NCBI RefSeq assembly: GCF_002532045.1
Contig: NZ_NWTG01000001.1
Span: 806,001-870,000 of the forward strand
Source of the DNA: Bradyrhizobium sp. C9
GTDB lineage: Bacteria > Pseudomonadota > Alphaproteobacteria > Rhizobiales > Xanthobacteraceae
Direction of reading: 5' to 3'
DNA length: 64,000 nt
Numbering within the stretch: position 1 is the first letter of the stretch; each line of letters begins with the position of its first letter. This document shows positions 1 through 7,961 of this stretch, piece after piece. The notes below the pieces were generated by a model. It was not told the origin of the DNA, searched no databases, and saw nothing but the letters and a program-made list of their open reading frames with translations. The position numbers were made by a program, and so were the translations under genes.

Positions 1-3000
1 TTTCTCCTTCCTGCGCGGCGGCTCCGATCCGCGCGCCTATGTGCATCAGGCGAGCGAACTCGGGATTCCCGTGATCGGGCTTGCCGATCACAACACGCTG
101 GCCGGCGTGGTGCGCGCCTGGAAGGAACTCGACAGCGACAAGGTCGCCCATCCGCCAAAACTACTGATCGGCGCCCGCATCGTCTTCATCGACGGCACGC
201 CCGACATCCTGGTCTATCCGCGCGACCGTGCCGCTTATGGCCGGTTGTGCCAGCTGCTCACCCGCGGCAAGCGCGGCGGCGGCATCGAGCGGATTGAGAA
301 GGGCGACTGCCGTCTTAGCTTGTCCGATCTCGTCGATTTCGCCGAAGGCCAGCTGCTGGTGCTGGCGCTGCCGCATCGTTTCGAAGCGGAGAAAGCGTTC
401 GATCTGCTCGCGCAACTGAAAGCCAGCGCCGCCGACGGCGTCTGGCTTGCCGCAAGCCTGCTCTATCGCGGCGACGACAGGCGCCGCCTGGCGCGGTTGC
501 ATGGCCTCGCCGCTGACGCCGGTGTGCCGCTGCTCGCCACCAACGAGGTGCTCTATCACCATCCCGCGCGCCGCCCGTTGCAGGACGTGCTGACCTGCAT
601 CCGCGAAAAGACCACGATCGAGGCTGTCGGCCGCAGGCTCGAGGCCAATGCCGAGCGGCATCTCAAGCCGGCGCATGAGATGGCGAGGCTGTTCCGCGAT
701 CTGCCGGATGCGATCGCGGAGACCATGCGCTTCGCCGAACGCATCTCGTTCTCGCTCGATCAGCTCAAATACCAGTATCCGGATGAACCGGTGCCGCCGG
801 GCAAGACCGCGCAGCAGCATCTGGAGGATTTGACCTGGGCCGGCGTCGACAAATATTTCGGCGGCGAGATCGACGAAAAACTTCGCGCCACCCTGAACAA
901 GGAACTCGCGCTGATCGCCGAGCTGAAATACGCGCATTACTTCCTCACCGTGCACGACATCGTCCATTATGCGCGCAGCCAGAACATCCTGTGCCAGGGC
1001 CGGGGCTCGGCGGCCAATTCCGCGGTCTGCTACGTGCTCGGCGTCACCTCGGTCGATCCGACCAAGGTCGATCTGTTGTTCGAGCGCTTCATCTCCAAGG
1101 AGCGGCTGGAGCCGCCCGACATCGACGTCGATTTCGAGCATTCGCGGCGCGAGGAGGTGATGCAATATGTCTATCGCCGCTACGGCCGGCACCGCGCGGC
1201 GATCATTGCCACCATCATCCATTATCGCCCGCGCAGCGCGATCCGCGATGTCGGCAAGGCGCTCGGGCTGACCGAGGACGTCACCGCGGCGCTCGCCGAT
1301 ACCGTGTGGGGCAGCTGGGGCAAGGGCCTCAACGACATGCAGGTGCGACAGGCCGGGCTCGATCCCAAAAATGCGATGATCAACCTCGCGGTCGAACTCG
1401 CCACCGAGCTGATCGAGTTTCCGCGCCATCTCTCGCAGCATGTCGGCGGCTATGTGCTGACCCAGGACCGGCTCGATACCTATGTGCCGATCGGCAATGC
1501 CGCGATGGACGACCGCACCTTCATCGAATGGGACAAGGACGATGTCGACGCGCTGAGCATGATGAAGGTCGACGTGCTGGCGCTGGGCATGCTGACCTGC
1601 ATCCGCAAATGCTTCGACCTGATCGATGACCACAAAGGCAAGCGCTGGGAGCTCGCCTCGGTCCCGCAGGACGAAAAGGAAGTCTACGACATGCTGTGCC
1701 GCGGCGAGTCGCTCGGCGTGTTCCAGGTCGAGAGCCGCGCCCAGATGAACATGCTGCCGCGCTTGAAGCCACGCACCTTCTACGACCTCGTCATCGAGGT
1801 CGCGATCGTCCGCCCCGGCCCGATCCAGGGCGACATGGTGCATCCCTATCTCAGGCGCCGGAACGGCCAGGAAAAGGTCAGCTATCCATCGCCGGCGCCG
1901 GACCAGGGCGACAAGGACGAGCTCTACAACGTGCTGCACAAGACGCTCGGCGTGCCGCTGTTTCAGGAGCAGGCGATGCGGATCGCGATCGAGGCGGCGC
2001 ATTTCACCTCGGAGGAGGCCAACGGCCTGCGCCGTTCGATGGCGACCTTCCGCAACGTCGGCACCATCGGCAGCTATGAAGAGAAGCTGGTCGGCAACAT
2101 GGTGGCGCGCGGCTACGATCCGGATTTCGCCCGCAGCTGCTTCGACCAGATCAAGGGTTTTGGCAGTTACGGCTTCCCGGAAAGCCATGCCGCGAGCTTT
2201 GCCCAGCTCGTCTACATCTCCTCATGGCTGAAGCACCATCATCCCGACGCGTTCTGCTGCGGCCTGCTCAACTCGCAGCCGATGGGCTTCTATGCCCCTG
2301 CGCAGATCGTCGGCGACGCCCGCAACAACGGCGTCACGGTGCGCGAGGTCGATGTCTCCTTCAGCTTTGCGCAGAACACGCTGGAGGAGAAGGTCGGCGA
2401 TCATTGCGCGGTGCGGCTCGGCTTCCGCCAGATCGACGGCTTTCACTGGCTGGATGAGGACGAGGAGCGGCTGAAAGCTCTCCAGTCGTCATTCCGGAGC
2501 GCGCCTTTTGGCGCGAGCCCGGAATCCATAACCACCAACGTGAGTATGGATTCCGGGCTCTCGCTTCGCGAGCCCCGGAATGACGGAGTGGACTGGGCCG
2601 ACCGCATCGTCGCCGCGCGCAACCGCAGGCCCTTCACCTCGCTGGAAGACTTCGCCCGCGACACCGCTCTCCCCAAGCGTGCGCTGATCCTGCTCGCCGA
2701 CGCCGATGCGTTCCGCTCGCTCGGGCTCGATCGCCGCGAAGCGCTATGGGCGGTGCGGCGGCTGCCTGACGATGTGCCGCTGCCGCTGTTCGAGGCCGCC
2801 ATCGCGCGCGAGCAGCCGGATGAGGGCGCAAAACCGTTGCCGGAAATGCCGCGCCCCGAACAAGTGGTCGCCGACTATCAGACCATCCGCCTGTCGCTGA
2901 AGGGCCATCCGATGGAATTCTTGCGCGAGATGTTCACCAGAGAGCGCGTCGTCGCCTGCCATACCATCAACCGCAGCAACGACCGCCGCCGCGTCAGTTG

Positions 3001-3403
3001 CGCCGGCGTCGTGCTGGTGCGGCAGCGGCCGGGCAGCGCCAAGGGCGTCGTGTTCATGACGCTGGAGGACGAGACCGGCATCGCCAACATCGTGGTGTGG
3101 CCGAAGGTGATGGAGCAGTATCGGAAAGAAGTGATGGGTGCGCGCCTGATCCTGGTCGAAGGTTATATCCAGAGCAGCCCCGAGGGCGTGACGCATCTGG
3201 TGGCGCAGCGCATGACCGACCGCTCCCACGATCTGATCGGCCTCGCCAACGAATCCCCTCTCGGCAAGCACCCCGTGCCGGCGGGCCCGGCGCTGATCGA
3301 GCCACTCAACGACATCAGCCGCGATCACGGCGACAACTCGCCGCAAAGGATCCGCCACCCCCGCAACGTCCGCATCCTGCCGCCGTCACGGGATTTTCAT
3401 TAG
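1..3403 (+). CDS. dnaE2: Error-prone DNA polymerase DnaE2 (ImuC), 5' end cut by window edge
   Basis: Second Pol III alpha-type polymerase, the translesion subunit of the ImuA-ImuB-DnaE2 SOS mutasome. The frame is open from base 2 and begins inside the PHP domain (FSFLRGGSDP), so only about 10-20 N-terminal residues lie outside the window; the GTG at 41 is internal. The palm motif PDIDVDF and the downstream KVDVLALG segment supply the catalytic aspartates. A C-terminal OB fold and the tail PSRDFH are typical of DnaE2. Its usual partners imuA and imuB would lie to the left, out of view. Odd feature: a 99-nt palindromic repeat is inserted in frame at 2487-2585, adding 33 residues before the helix-hairpin-helix region. 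Family assignment is firm; activity of this allele is not proven. Confidence 0.95.
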   Translation, partial: FSFLRGGSDPRAYVHQASELGIPVIGLADHNTLAGVVRAWKELDSDKVAHPPKLLIGARIVFIDGTPDILVYPRDRAAYGRLCQLLTRGKRGGGIERIEKGDCRLSLSDLVDFAEGQLLVLALPHRFEAEKAFDLLAQLKASAADGVWLAASLLYRGDDRRRLARLHGLAADAGVPLLATNEVLYHHPARRPLQDVLTCIREKTTIEAVGRRLEANAERHLKPAHEMARLFRDLPDAIAETMRFAERISFSLDQLKYQYPDEPVPPGKTAQQHLEDLTWAGVDKYFGGEIDEKLRATLNKELALIAELKYAHYFLTVHDIVHYARSQNILCQGRGSAANSAVCYVLGVTSVDPTKVDLLFERFISKERLEPPDIDVDFEHSRREEVMQYVYRRYGRHRAAIIATIIHYRPRSAIRDVGKALGLTEDVTAALADTVWGSWGKGLNDMQVRQAGLDPKNAMINLAVELATELIEFPRHLSQHVGGYVLTQDRLDTYVPIGNAAMDDRTFIEWDKDDVDALSMMKVDVLALGMLTCIRKCFDLIDDHKGKRWELASVPQDEKEVYDMLCRGESLGVFQVESRAQMNMLPRLKPRTFYDLVIEVAIVRPGPIQGDMVHPYLRRRNGQEKVSYPSPAPDQGDKDELYNVLHKTLGVPLFQEQAMRIAIEAAHFTSEEANGLRRSMATFRNVGTIGSYEEKLVGNMVARGYDPDFARSCFDQIKGFGSYGFPESHAASFAQLVYISSWLKHHHPDAFCCGLLNSQPMGFYAPAQIVGDARNNGVTVREVDVSFSFAQNTLEEKVGDHCAVRLGFRQIDGFHWLDEDEERLKALQSSFRSAPFGASPESITTNVSMDSGLSLREPRNDGVDWADRIVAARNRRPFTSLEDFARDTALPKRALILLADADAFRSLGLDRREALWAVRRLPDDVPLPLFEAAIAREQPDEGAKPLPEMPRPEQVVADYQTIRLSLKGHPMEFLREMFTRERVVACHTINRSNDRRRVSCAGVVLVRQRPGSAKGVVFMTLEDETGIANIVVWPKVMEQYRKEVMGARLILVEGYIQSSPEGVTHLVAQRMTDRSHDLIGLANESPLGKHPVPAGPALIEPLNDISRDHGDNSPQRIRHPRNVRILPPSRDFH
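2487..2585. repeat. Palindromic repeat inserted in frame within dnaE2
   Basis: Left arm CGTCATTCCGG...CCCGGAATCCATA and right arm TATGGATTCCGGG...CCCCGGAATGACG are near-perfect reverse complements. Each arm has its own small hairpin (GCGCC-TTTT-GGCGC; CTCGCTTCGCGAG). Length is 99 nt, exactly 33 codons. Only the frame used by dnaE2 is free of stops on this strand: the other two forward frames hit TAA and TGA inside the element. Its central CCATAACCACC segment is shared with the intergenic element at 3449-3588. Confidence 0.85.
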
Positions 3404-3448
3404 TCGTCGCGCGATGACGGCGGCTGTTGAGCCGGCTATCTCCCCAAC

Positions 3449-3588
3449 GTCGTCCTGGCCTAGTGCGCAATTGCGCACGGGAGCCAGGACCCATAACCAC
3501 CGAACTTTGTTGTCGCAGGGATTGTGGCCCCGGCGTCGTGCAGCACTTGGCAGTTGGGGTAATGGGTCCTGGCTTTCGCCAGGACGAC
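3449..3588. repeat. 140-bp palindromic intergenic element between convergent genes
   Basis: Outer arms GTCGTCCTGGC (3449-3459) and GCCAGGACGAC (3578-3588) are perfect complements. The left half contains a further palindrome, GTGCGCAATTGCGCAC. It shares CCATAACCACC with the element inside dnaE2, but its arm bases differ in a paired manner (GGAATCC there, GGACCC here). It lies between the stop codons of dnaE2 and the SDR gene and could act as a bidirectional terminator. Confidence 0.75.
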
Positions 3589-3603
3589 GGCGAAGTGTTC
3601 CCT

Positions 3604-4374
3604 CTAAAAATTCACCCGGTTCGAGATCGCGCCGTCGACGACGAGGTTCGAGCCGGTCGTGAACGAGGAGGCCGGGCTCGCCAGGAACACCGCGGCGTTG
3701 GCGATCTCCTGCGGCGTTGCCATGCGGCCGGTCGGGTTGCGGGCCAGCGCGTCCTGATAGATCTTCGGCGTGTTCTGCTCGACCATGTTCCAGACGCCGC
3801 CCTTGAAATATACGGTGCCCGGCGACACCACGTTGACGCGGATTTTCTTCGCCGCGTATTGCCGCGCCAGTCCCTTCGCCATGTGCACCAGCGCCGCCTT
3901 GATCGGGCCGTAGGAGCCGGCGCGATCCGCCTGCGCTGCCGAGATCGACGAGATGATGATGAAGGCTGCGTCGCCAGTCGTCTCGCCGCTCGCCTCCAGG
4001 AACGGGCGCGCTGCCTCGAACGCGTTCACCGCGCCGAGCACGTCGAGCCGGAAATTCTGCTCCCACGACGCCGGATCGCCGCCTTGCGCCATCGCGCCCG
4101 CATTGGAGAACATCATGTCGATGCTGCCCAATTCGGTTGCGACACCGCTTATCCACGATGTCAGCGCCGCGGCGTCGGTGATGTCGACGGCCGCGCCGGT
4201 GACGCGCACGCCGGCAGCCTTCAGTTCGGCAACGCTGGAAGCAACCTGCTCGGCATTGCGCGCACAGACCGCGACGCCGACGCCTTCGCCCGCCAGCGTC
4301 GCCGCAATGGCCCGCCCGATGCCGCGCGTGCCGCCGAGCACGATGGCGTTTCGTCCCTTCAAACCCAGATCCAT
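3604..4374 (-). CDS. SDR family oxidoreductase
   Basis: Classical short-chain dehydrogenase/reductase of 256 residues, a cytosolic NAD(P)-dependent enzyme. A Rossmann glycine motif GGTRGIG lies at residues 14-20, NAG at about 91-93, the catalytic serine at 142-143, and YxxxK as Tyr155/Lys159. The ATG at 4374 was chosen because AAAGGA lies a few bases upstream and the N-terminus (MDLGLKGRNAIV) fits the family; the frame continues to 4422 without a better start. No neighbour suggests a pathway, so the substrate is unknown. It converges on dnaE2 across a palindromic repeat. Confidence 0.88.
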   Translation of the reverse strand: MDLGLKGRNAIVLGGTRGIGRAIAATLAGEGVGVAVCARNAEQVASSVAELKAAGVRVTGAAVDITDAAALTSWISGVATELGSIDMMFSNAGAMAQGGDPASWEQNFRLDVLGAVNAFEAARPFLEASGETTGDAAFIIISSISAAQADRAGSYGPIKAALVHMAKGLARQYAAKKIRVNVVSPGTVYFKGGVWNMVEQNTPKIYQDALARNPTGRMATPQEIANAAVFLASPASSFTTGSNLVVDGAISNRVNF

Positions 4375-4595
4375 TCGGATGTCCTTTCTGATGCGCGCGG
4401 ACTGTAGCGACCCTCGCAGCATTGCGCGACCTCGATATTCCCTCGCGTCACGCGATTTTCATTGTAGCCAAGCGAATATCGCGGTGCACCCAATCCGATC
4501 TCGCCTTGTGCGCCGCGGATCAATTGCTATCGTCCCGCCGCCCGGTAATCGCATTGGGGCGTCTGAAAACAACAATCAAACTGGGAGACAATGAC

Positions 4596-5132
4596 ATGCG
4601 TTATTTCACTGCGCTCATCGGCGCGGCATGGGTCGTGCTCGCTACCGCCACCGGCGCGTTGGCCCAGGTACCGCCCAATCCCGACAATCCGAACGACGTG
4701 GTCGCCGATGCCTTGACGCCGCCGCCCTACGGCGAACCGATCAATTTGGAGACCGCCAAGAAGGTCGCCGCCGCAGCCGTTGCCGAGACGCAAAAGCGAA
4801 ACTGGAACGCGTTCTGCATCGCGATCGTCAATCCGAGCGGCGATCTCGTCTATTTCGAGAGGCAGGACAATTGCCAGTATGCCTCGGTCGGGGTCTCCCA
4901 GCACAAGGCGCGCACCGCAACCCGCTATCGCCGCCCCACGCTGGTGTTCGAAACCCTGATGGGCAAGGGACCCTACTTCTCTTATCTCGCAACCCTCGAC
5001 GACGTCGTCGCCTCGCGTGGCGGCAATCTGCTGATGGTCAACGGCAAGATCGTCGGCGCGATCGGTGTCAGCGGGGGCTCCGGCGCGCAGGACAACGTGA
5101 TCTCGCTCGCGGGCCAGGCCGCGTTGAAGTGA
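4596..5132 (+). CDS. Secreted GlcG/HbpS-like heme-binding family protein (DUF336)
   Basis: A 178-residue protein. Residues 1-23 look like a Sec signal peptide ending in ALA before QVPP, so it is probably periplasmic. The remainder is a single DUF336/GlcG-HbpS domain: the alpha-helical ETAKKVAAAAVAETQKR, then IAIVNPSGDLVYFERQD and a glycine-rich C-terminus (GKIVGAIGVSGGSG). The ATG at 4596 follows GGGAGA. Members bind heme or small ligands or accompany glycolate and alcohol oxidation genes; nothing here indicates the ligand. A hairpin follows the stop. Confidence 0.85.
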   Translation: MRYFTALIGAAWVVLATATGALAQVPPNPDNPNDVVADALTPPPYGEPINLETAKKVAAAAVAETQKRNWNAFCIAIVNPSGDLVYFERQDNCQYASVGVSQHKARTATRYRRPTLVFETLMGKGPYFSYLATLDDVVASRGGNLLMVNGKIVGAIGVSGGSGAQDNVISLAGQAALK

Positions 5133-5147
5133 GCTAGTCGCGTGACG

Positions 5148-5176
5148 CTTCTGCCGGAGTTTCAGTCCGGCAGAAG
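5148..5176 (+). terminator. Stem-loop after the DUF336 gene
   Basis: Perfect 11-bp stem CTTCTGCCGGA/TCCGGCAGAAG with a 7-nt loop, 15 bases after the stop codon. The following TCCTTCA is only weakly T-rich, so termination efficiency is uncertain. Confidence 0.55.
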
Positions 5177-5191
5177 TCCTTCACGAGGATT

Positions 5192-5275
5192 GTAGGATGG
5201 GTAGAGCGCAGCGAAACCCATCAATTCCCTTCCGCTGCGCCAATGATGGATCTCGTTTCGCTCTATCCATCCTGC
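5192..5275. repeat. REP pair, same family as the repeats flanking the RAYT gene
   Basis: Bases 5192-5222 are identical over 31 nt to the REP at 45159-45189 (GTAGGATGGGTAGAGCGCAG...). Bases 5245-5275 are a degenerate inverted copy. The head-to-head pair with a short spacer is the usual REPIN arrangement. Confidence 0.8.
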
Positions 5276-5340
5276 GCAGCATCAATCTTTTGTTCGGATT
5301 TTCAGCATTTAACTTGACGCCGCACCCAACTCAGATGTTC

Positions 5341-5695
5341 AATGCGCCCGTCTCACCCGGCACGAGGGGCGCTTCGCGGTCGTCACGAACGCGGGTCGAG
5401 ATGCGGTGGACGCGGAATGCGCAACTGACGAGTACGCATGAAGCGGACGGTGAAGTCGTGTGGTCCTGACGCCCTAACGGCAGGTGTCCTCTCGCAAGAC
5501 GCGCAAAAGCGTTTTGCGAAGGCGGTGACAAGCAAGCCCAGTCTCGCCGGGGAGAGCACGAAATAAGCCGTAAGCCATCGCGCAGGGAAAGCCGGATTGC
5601 TCCGGTTACACCTGTGGTCCTACCCCCGAGCTTTTCTACCTTTTGCTCGGGGCCCATGGGTGCGATCGGCACCCGGCTTTCCCTGCGCCCTCTGT
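5341..5695. repeat. Structured dispersed element, probably non-coding
   Basis: The stretch carries no credible gene. A long-range inverted repeat CGCAGGGAAAGCCGG (5581-5595) and CCGGCTTTCCCTGCG (5673-5687) closes a roughly 107-nt domain. The sequence resembles, from memory, a dispersed element found many times in Bradyrhizobium genomes and often mis-annotated as small hypothetical proteins. Boundaries are approximate; the multi-copy claim cannot be tested in this window. Confidence 0.5.
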
Positions 5696-5789
5696 TTAAG
5701 AGCGGCGAAACCAAGATCAAGGCTCGGGCAATTCATGTCGCGAGAATGCTGACGTATGACTCACAGGCCGCGCCAGACAGACACTTCCT

Positions 5790-5833
5790 GTCGTCCCGGC
5801 CTGGTGCGCAATTGCGCACCAGGTCGGGACGAC
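5790..5833. repeat. 44-bp near-perfect palindrome
   Basis: GTCGTCCCGGCCTGGTGCGC meets its near-perfect reverse complement at a central AATT. The core GTGCGCAATTGCGCAC also occurs in the element at 3449-3588, so they are probably related. It lies beyond the 3' end of the small membrane protein gene. Confidence 0.75.
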
Positions 5834-5908
5834 GATGGGAGATGGTCTCGCGCGCAGTACTCCTCGTCGCCAGTCCCAGCGATTGTTCAATCCTTGCGCG
5901 ACTGCATA

Positions 5909-6196
5909 CTATTCCACCGCGGCCCCGACCGGCGGTCCGCCCGGTGGGCGGTGCAGGAAGGTGATCGACGCATAGGCGCCGACCCAGGAGCCGGCTGCCG
6001 CGAAGGCGACGTAGAGCCAGTTCTCGGTGTAGCTGATCACCGCATAGGAGGAGAGCACGTACCAGACGCTGCTCCAGGTCGCAGCCGGCACGCGCTTGCG
6101 CGCGACGACTGCCGAGGTGAACATGACGTAGACCGCGTCGGTCGCCGCGGTCGCGAGGAAGACGCCGCCGGCGGTGAGGGGATCGATGGCAGCCAT
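5909..6196 (-). CDS. Small conserved membrane protein
   Basis: A 95-residue hydrophobic protein with about three predicted membrane segments (residues ~8-30, ~40-58 and ~62-82) and a proline/glycine-rich tail. The start is supported by AGGAG seven bases upstream of the ATG. No catalytic motif or family is recognised. It is divergent from the CoA transferase gene across two tandem palindromic repeats. It is probably an inner-membrane protein; its role is unknown. Confidence 0.7.
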   Translation of the reverse strand: MAAIDPLTAGGVFLATAATDAVYVMFTSAVVARKRVPAATWSSVWYVLSSYAVISYTENWLYVAFAAAGSWVGAYASITFLHRPPGGPPVGAAVE

Positions 6197-6227
6197 TGCA
6201 ACTCCTGTTCGGGTCGGGCAGAGCTAG

Positions 6228-6328
6228 GGCATGATCCGGAAAAGTGTGAAACGGTTTTCCGATAAGATCATGCCCAAACAAGGCATGATCCGGAAAAGTG
6301 TGAAACGGTTTTCCGGTGAGATGATGCC
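6228..6328. repeat. Two tandem copies of a palindromic repeat
   Basis: Two near-identical ~47-nt units (6228-6275 and 6282-6328). Each has an outer stem GGCATGATC/GATCATGCC (one mismatch in copy 2) and an inner stem CGGAAAA/TTTTCCG around GTGTGAAACG. The units sit in the divergent promoter region between the membrane protein and CoA transferase genes. Confidence 0.85.
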
Positions 6329-6403
6329 AAATACGGGGTGAGATCGGGCATTGCCATTTTGTCATCATGCTCGGGCATAGAATAATCGCAAACAGGAATA
6401 CGC

Positions 6404-7810
6404 ATGCAGGACATCCGTGAAATCCTTTCCGATGTCTGGACTGGCGCCGGTGGCGCGCCGTCCGCGCTCGATACGGTCGCGCTGACCGGCAACGAGCCGC
6501 AATTGCCGTCGTCGTTTCGGGTCGCAGCCGCGGCGCAGGTGCCGATCGCAGCGGCGGGCCTTGCGGCGGCCGAGATCTGGAAAGCCCGCAGCGGCGAGCG
6601 ACAGCACGTCGCGGTCGACATGCGCCATGCCGTCGTCGAATGCCGCAGCGAGCGTTATCTGCGGGTCGACGACAAGCCGCCGCCGCCGGCCTGGGACAAG
6701 ATCGCCGGCGTCTACCGTGTCCGTGACAACCGCTTCGTCCGCCTGCACACCAATTTCCCGCACCACCGCGACGCCGTCTGCAAGGTGCTCGGCTGCAACG
6801 CCGAGCGCGAGGAGGTCCAGGCCGCGCTGCTGCAATGGGACGGTGAGACGTTCGAGACCGCGGCCTATGCGGCCGGCGGTGTCGTCGCCTTGATGCGCTC
6901 ATATGACGAGTGGTCGGCGACGCCGCATGCAGGCGAACTTGCAAGGCTGCCGCTGATCTCGATCGAGAAGGTCGGCGAGGCCGCGCCAAAGTCGTGGCCC
7001 GCGGGAAAGCGGCCGCTTGCCGGCATCCGGGTGCTCGACCTGTCGCGCGTGATCGCCGGTCCCGTCGCCGGCCGCACGCTCGCCGCGCATGGTGCCGACG
7101 TGCTGCTGATCTCCGGTCCTGATCTGCCGGCGATTCTCTGGCTCACCATCGACACCGGCCGCGGCAAGCTGACGAGCTTTCTCGAGCTGCGCAGCGAGGA
7201 GGGGCGGGCCGTGATGCGCGGCCTCGTCGCGCAGGCCGATATTCTCTCGCAGGGCTATCGTCCACAGGCGATTGCGCGGCTCGGCTTCTCGCCGGAGGAA
7301 GCGGCCCGCATCAATCCCGGGATCGTCTATGTGACACTCTCGGCCTATGGCCACGCCGGTCCGTGGGCGGAGCGCCGCGGCTTCGACTCGCTGGTGCAGA
7401 CCACGACCGGCTTCAATCACGCCGAGGGGCAGGCCGCCGGCGTCGATGGACCGAAGGAACTGCCGGCCCAGATGCTCGACCACGCCACCGGATACTTCAT
7501 GGCGTTCGGCGCCATGATGGCGAGGGCCCGCCAGGCGCGCGAGGGCGGCAGCTGGCATGTCCGGGTATCGCTGGCGCAGACCGGGCGCTGGCTGTGGAAT
7601 CTCGGCCGCCTCGAAGGCGGCCTTGCCACCGAGGACCTGAAGGCGGATGCGGTGCAACCGTTCATTGAGCGGCTTTCGTCCGGCTTTGGCACGCTGAGCT
7701 CGGTCCGGCATGCAGCCGTCCTGTCGCGCACCCCGGCCCATTGGTCTCGCCCGGCGATGCCGCTCGGCAGTCACCCGCCGGAGTTTCCTGCCCCGGAGTT
7801 TCCCGGATGA
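6404..7810 (+). CDS. CaiB/BaiF (class III) CoA transferase, extended form
   Basis: A 468-residue family III CoA transferase. The usual N-terminal motif (GIRVLDLSRVIAGP) appears only near residue 207. The catalytic aspartate is predicted as Asp359 within MLDHATGYFMAFGAM. The preceding ~200 residues include AAAEIWKARSGERQHVAVD, which looks like the mid-part of another CoA-transferase fold. The protein is therefore a two-part or partially duplicated version longer than the usual ~400 residues. The substrate acyl-CoA is unknown and the flanking genes give no pathway. Confidence 0.82.
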   Translation: MQDIREILSDVWTGAGGAPSALDTVALTGNEPQLPSSFRVAAAAQVPIAAAGLAAAEIWKARSGERQHVAVDMRHAVVECRSERYLRVDDKPPPPAWDKIAGVYRVRDNRFVRLHTNFPHHRDAVCKVLGCNAEREEVQAALLQWDGETFETAAYAAGGVVALMRSYDEWSATPHAGELARLPLISIEKVGEAAPKSWPAGKRPLAGIRVLDLSRVIAGPVAGRTLAAHGADVLLISGPDLPAILWLTIDTGRGKLTSFLELRSEEGRAVMRGLVAQADILSQGYRPQAIARLGFSPEEAARINPGIVYVTLSAYGHAGPWAERRGFDSLVQTTTGFNHAEGQAAGVDGPKELPAQMLDHATGYFMAFGAMMARARQAREGGSWHVRVSLAQTGRWLWNLGRLEGGLATEDLKADAVQPFIERLSSGFGTLSSVRHAAVLSRTPAHWSRPAMPLGSHPPEFPAPEFPG

Positions 7811-7961
7811 GACATTCAGTCGCCGTTCAGGCTATCCGAACTTTAACGGCGCGCACCGCCGAAGTGCGATTTTTAGGTTGTTTGCAACGCCAATTCGGCA
7901 CTATTAGCGCACCGCTGGGGTCGTCCCGCCGGAAGCTGCAACGATCGACCTAGCGGACCGC

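Noticed and set aside
161..2188. A 675-codon antisense frame within dnaE2
   Set aside because: Same high-GC shadow effect; dnaE2 on the other strand has clear motifs throughout.
5197..5469. Small ORF starting inside a REP sequence
   Set aside because: Begins in the repeat and runs into the dispersed element; no independent coding evidence.
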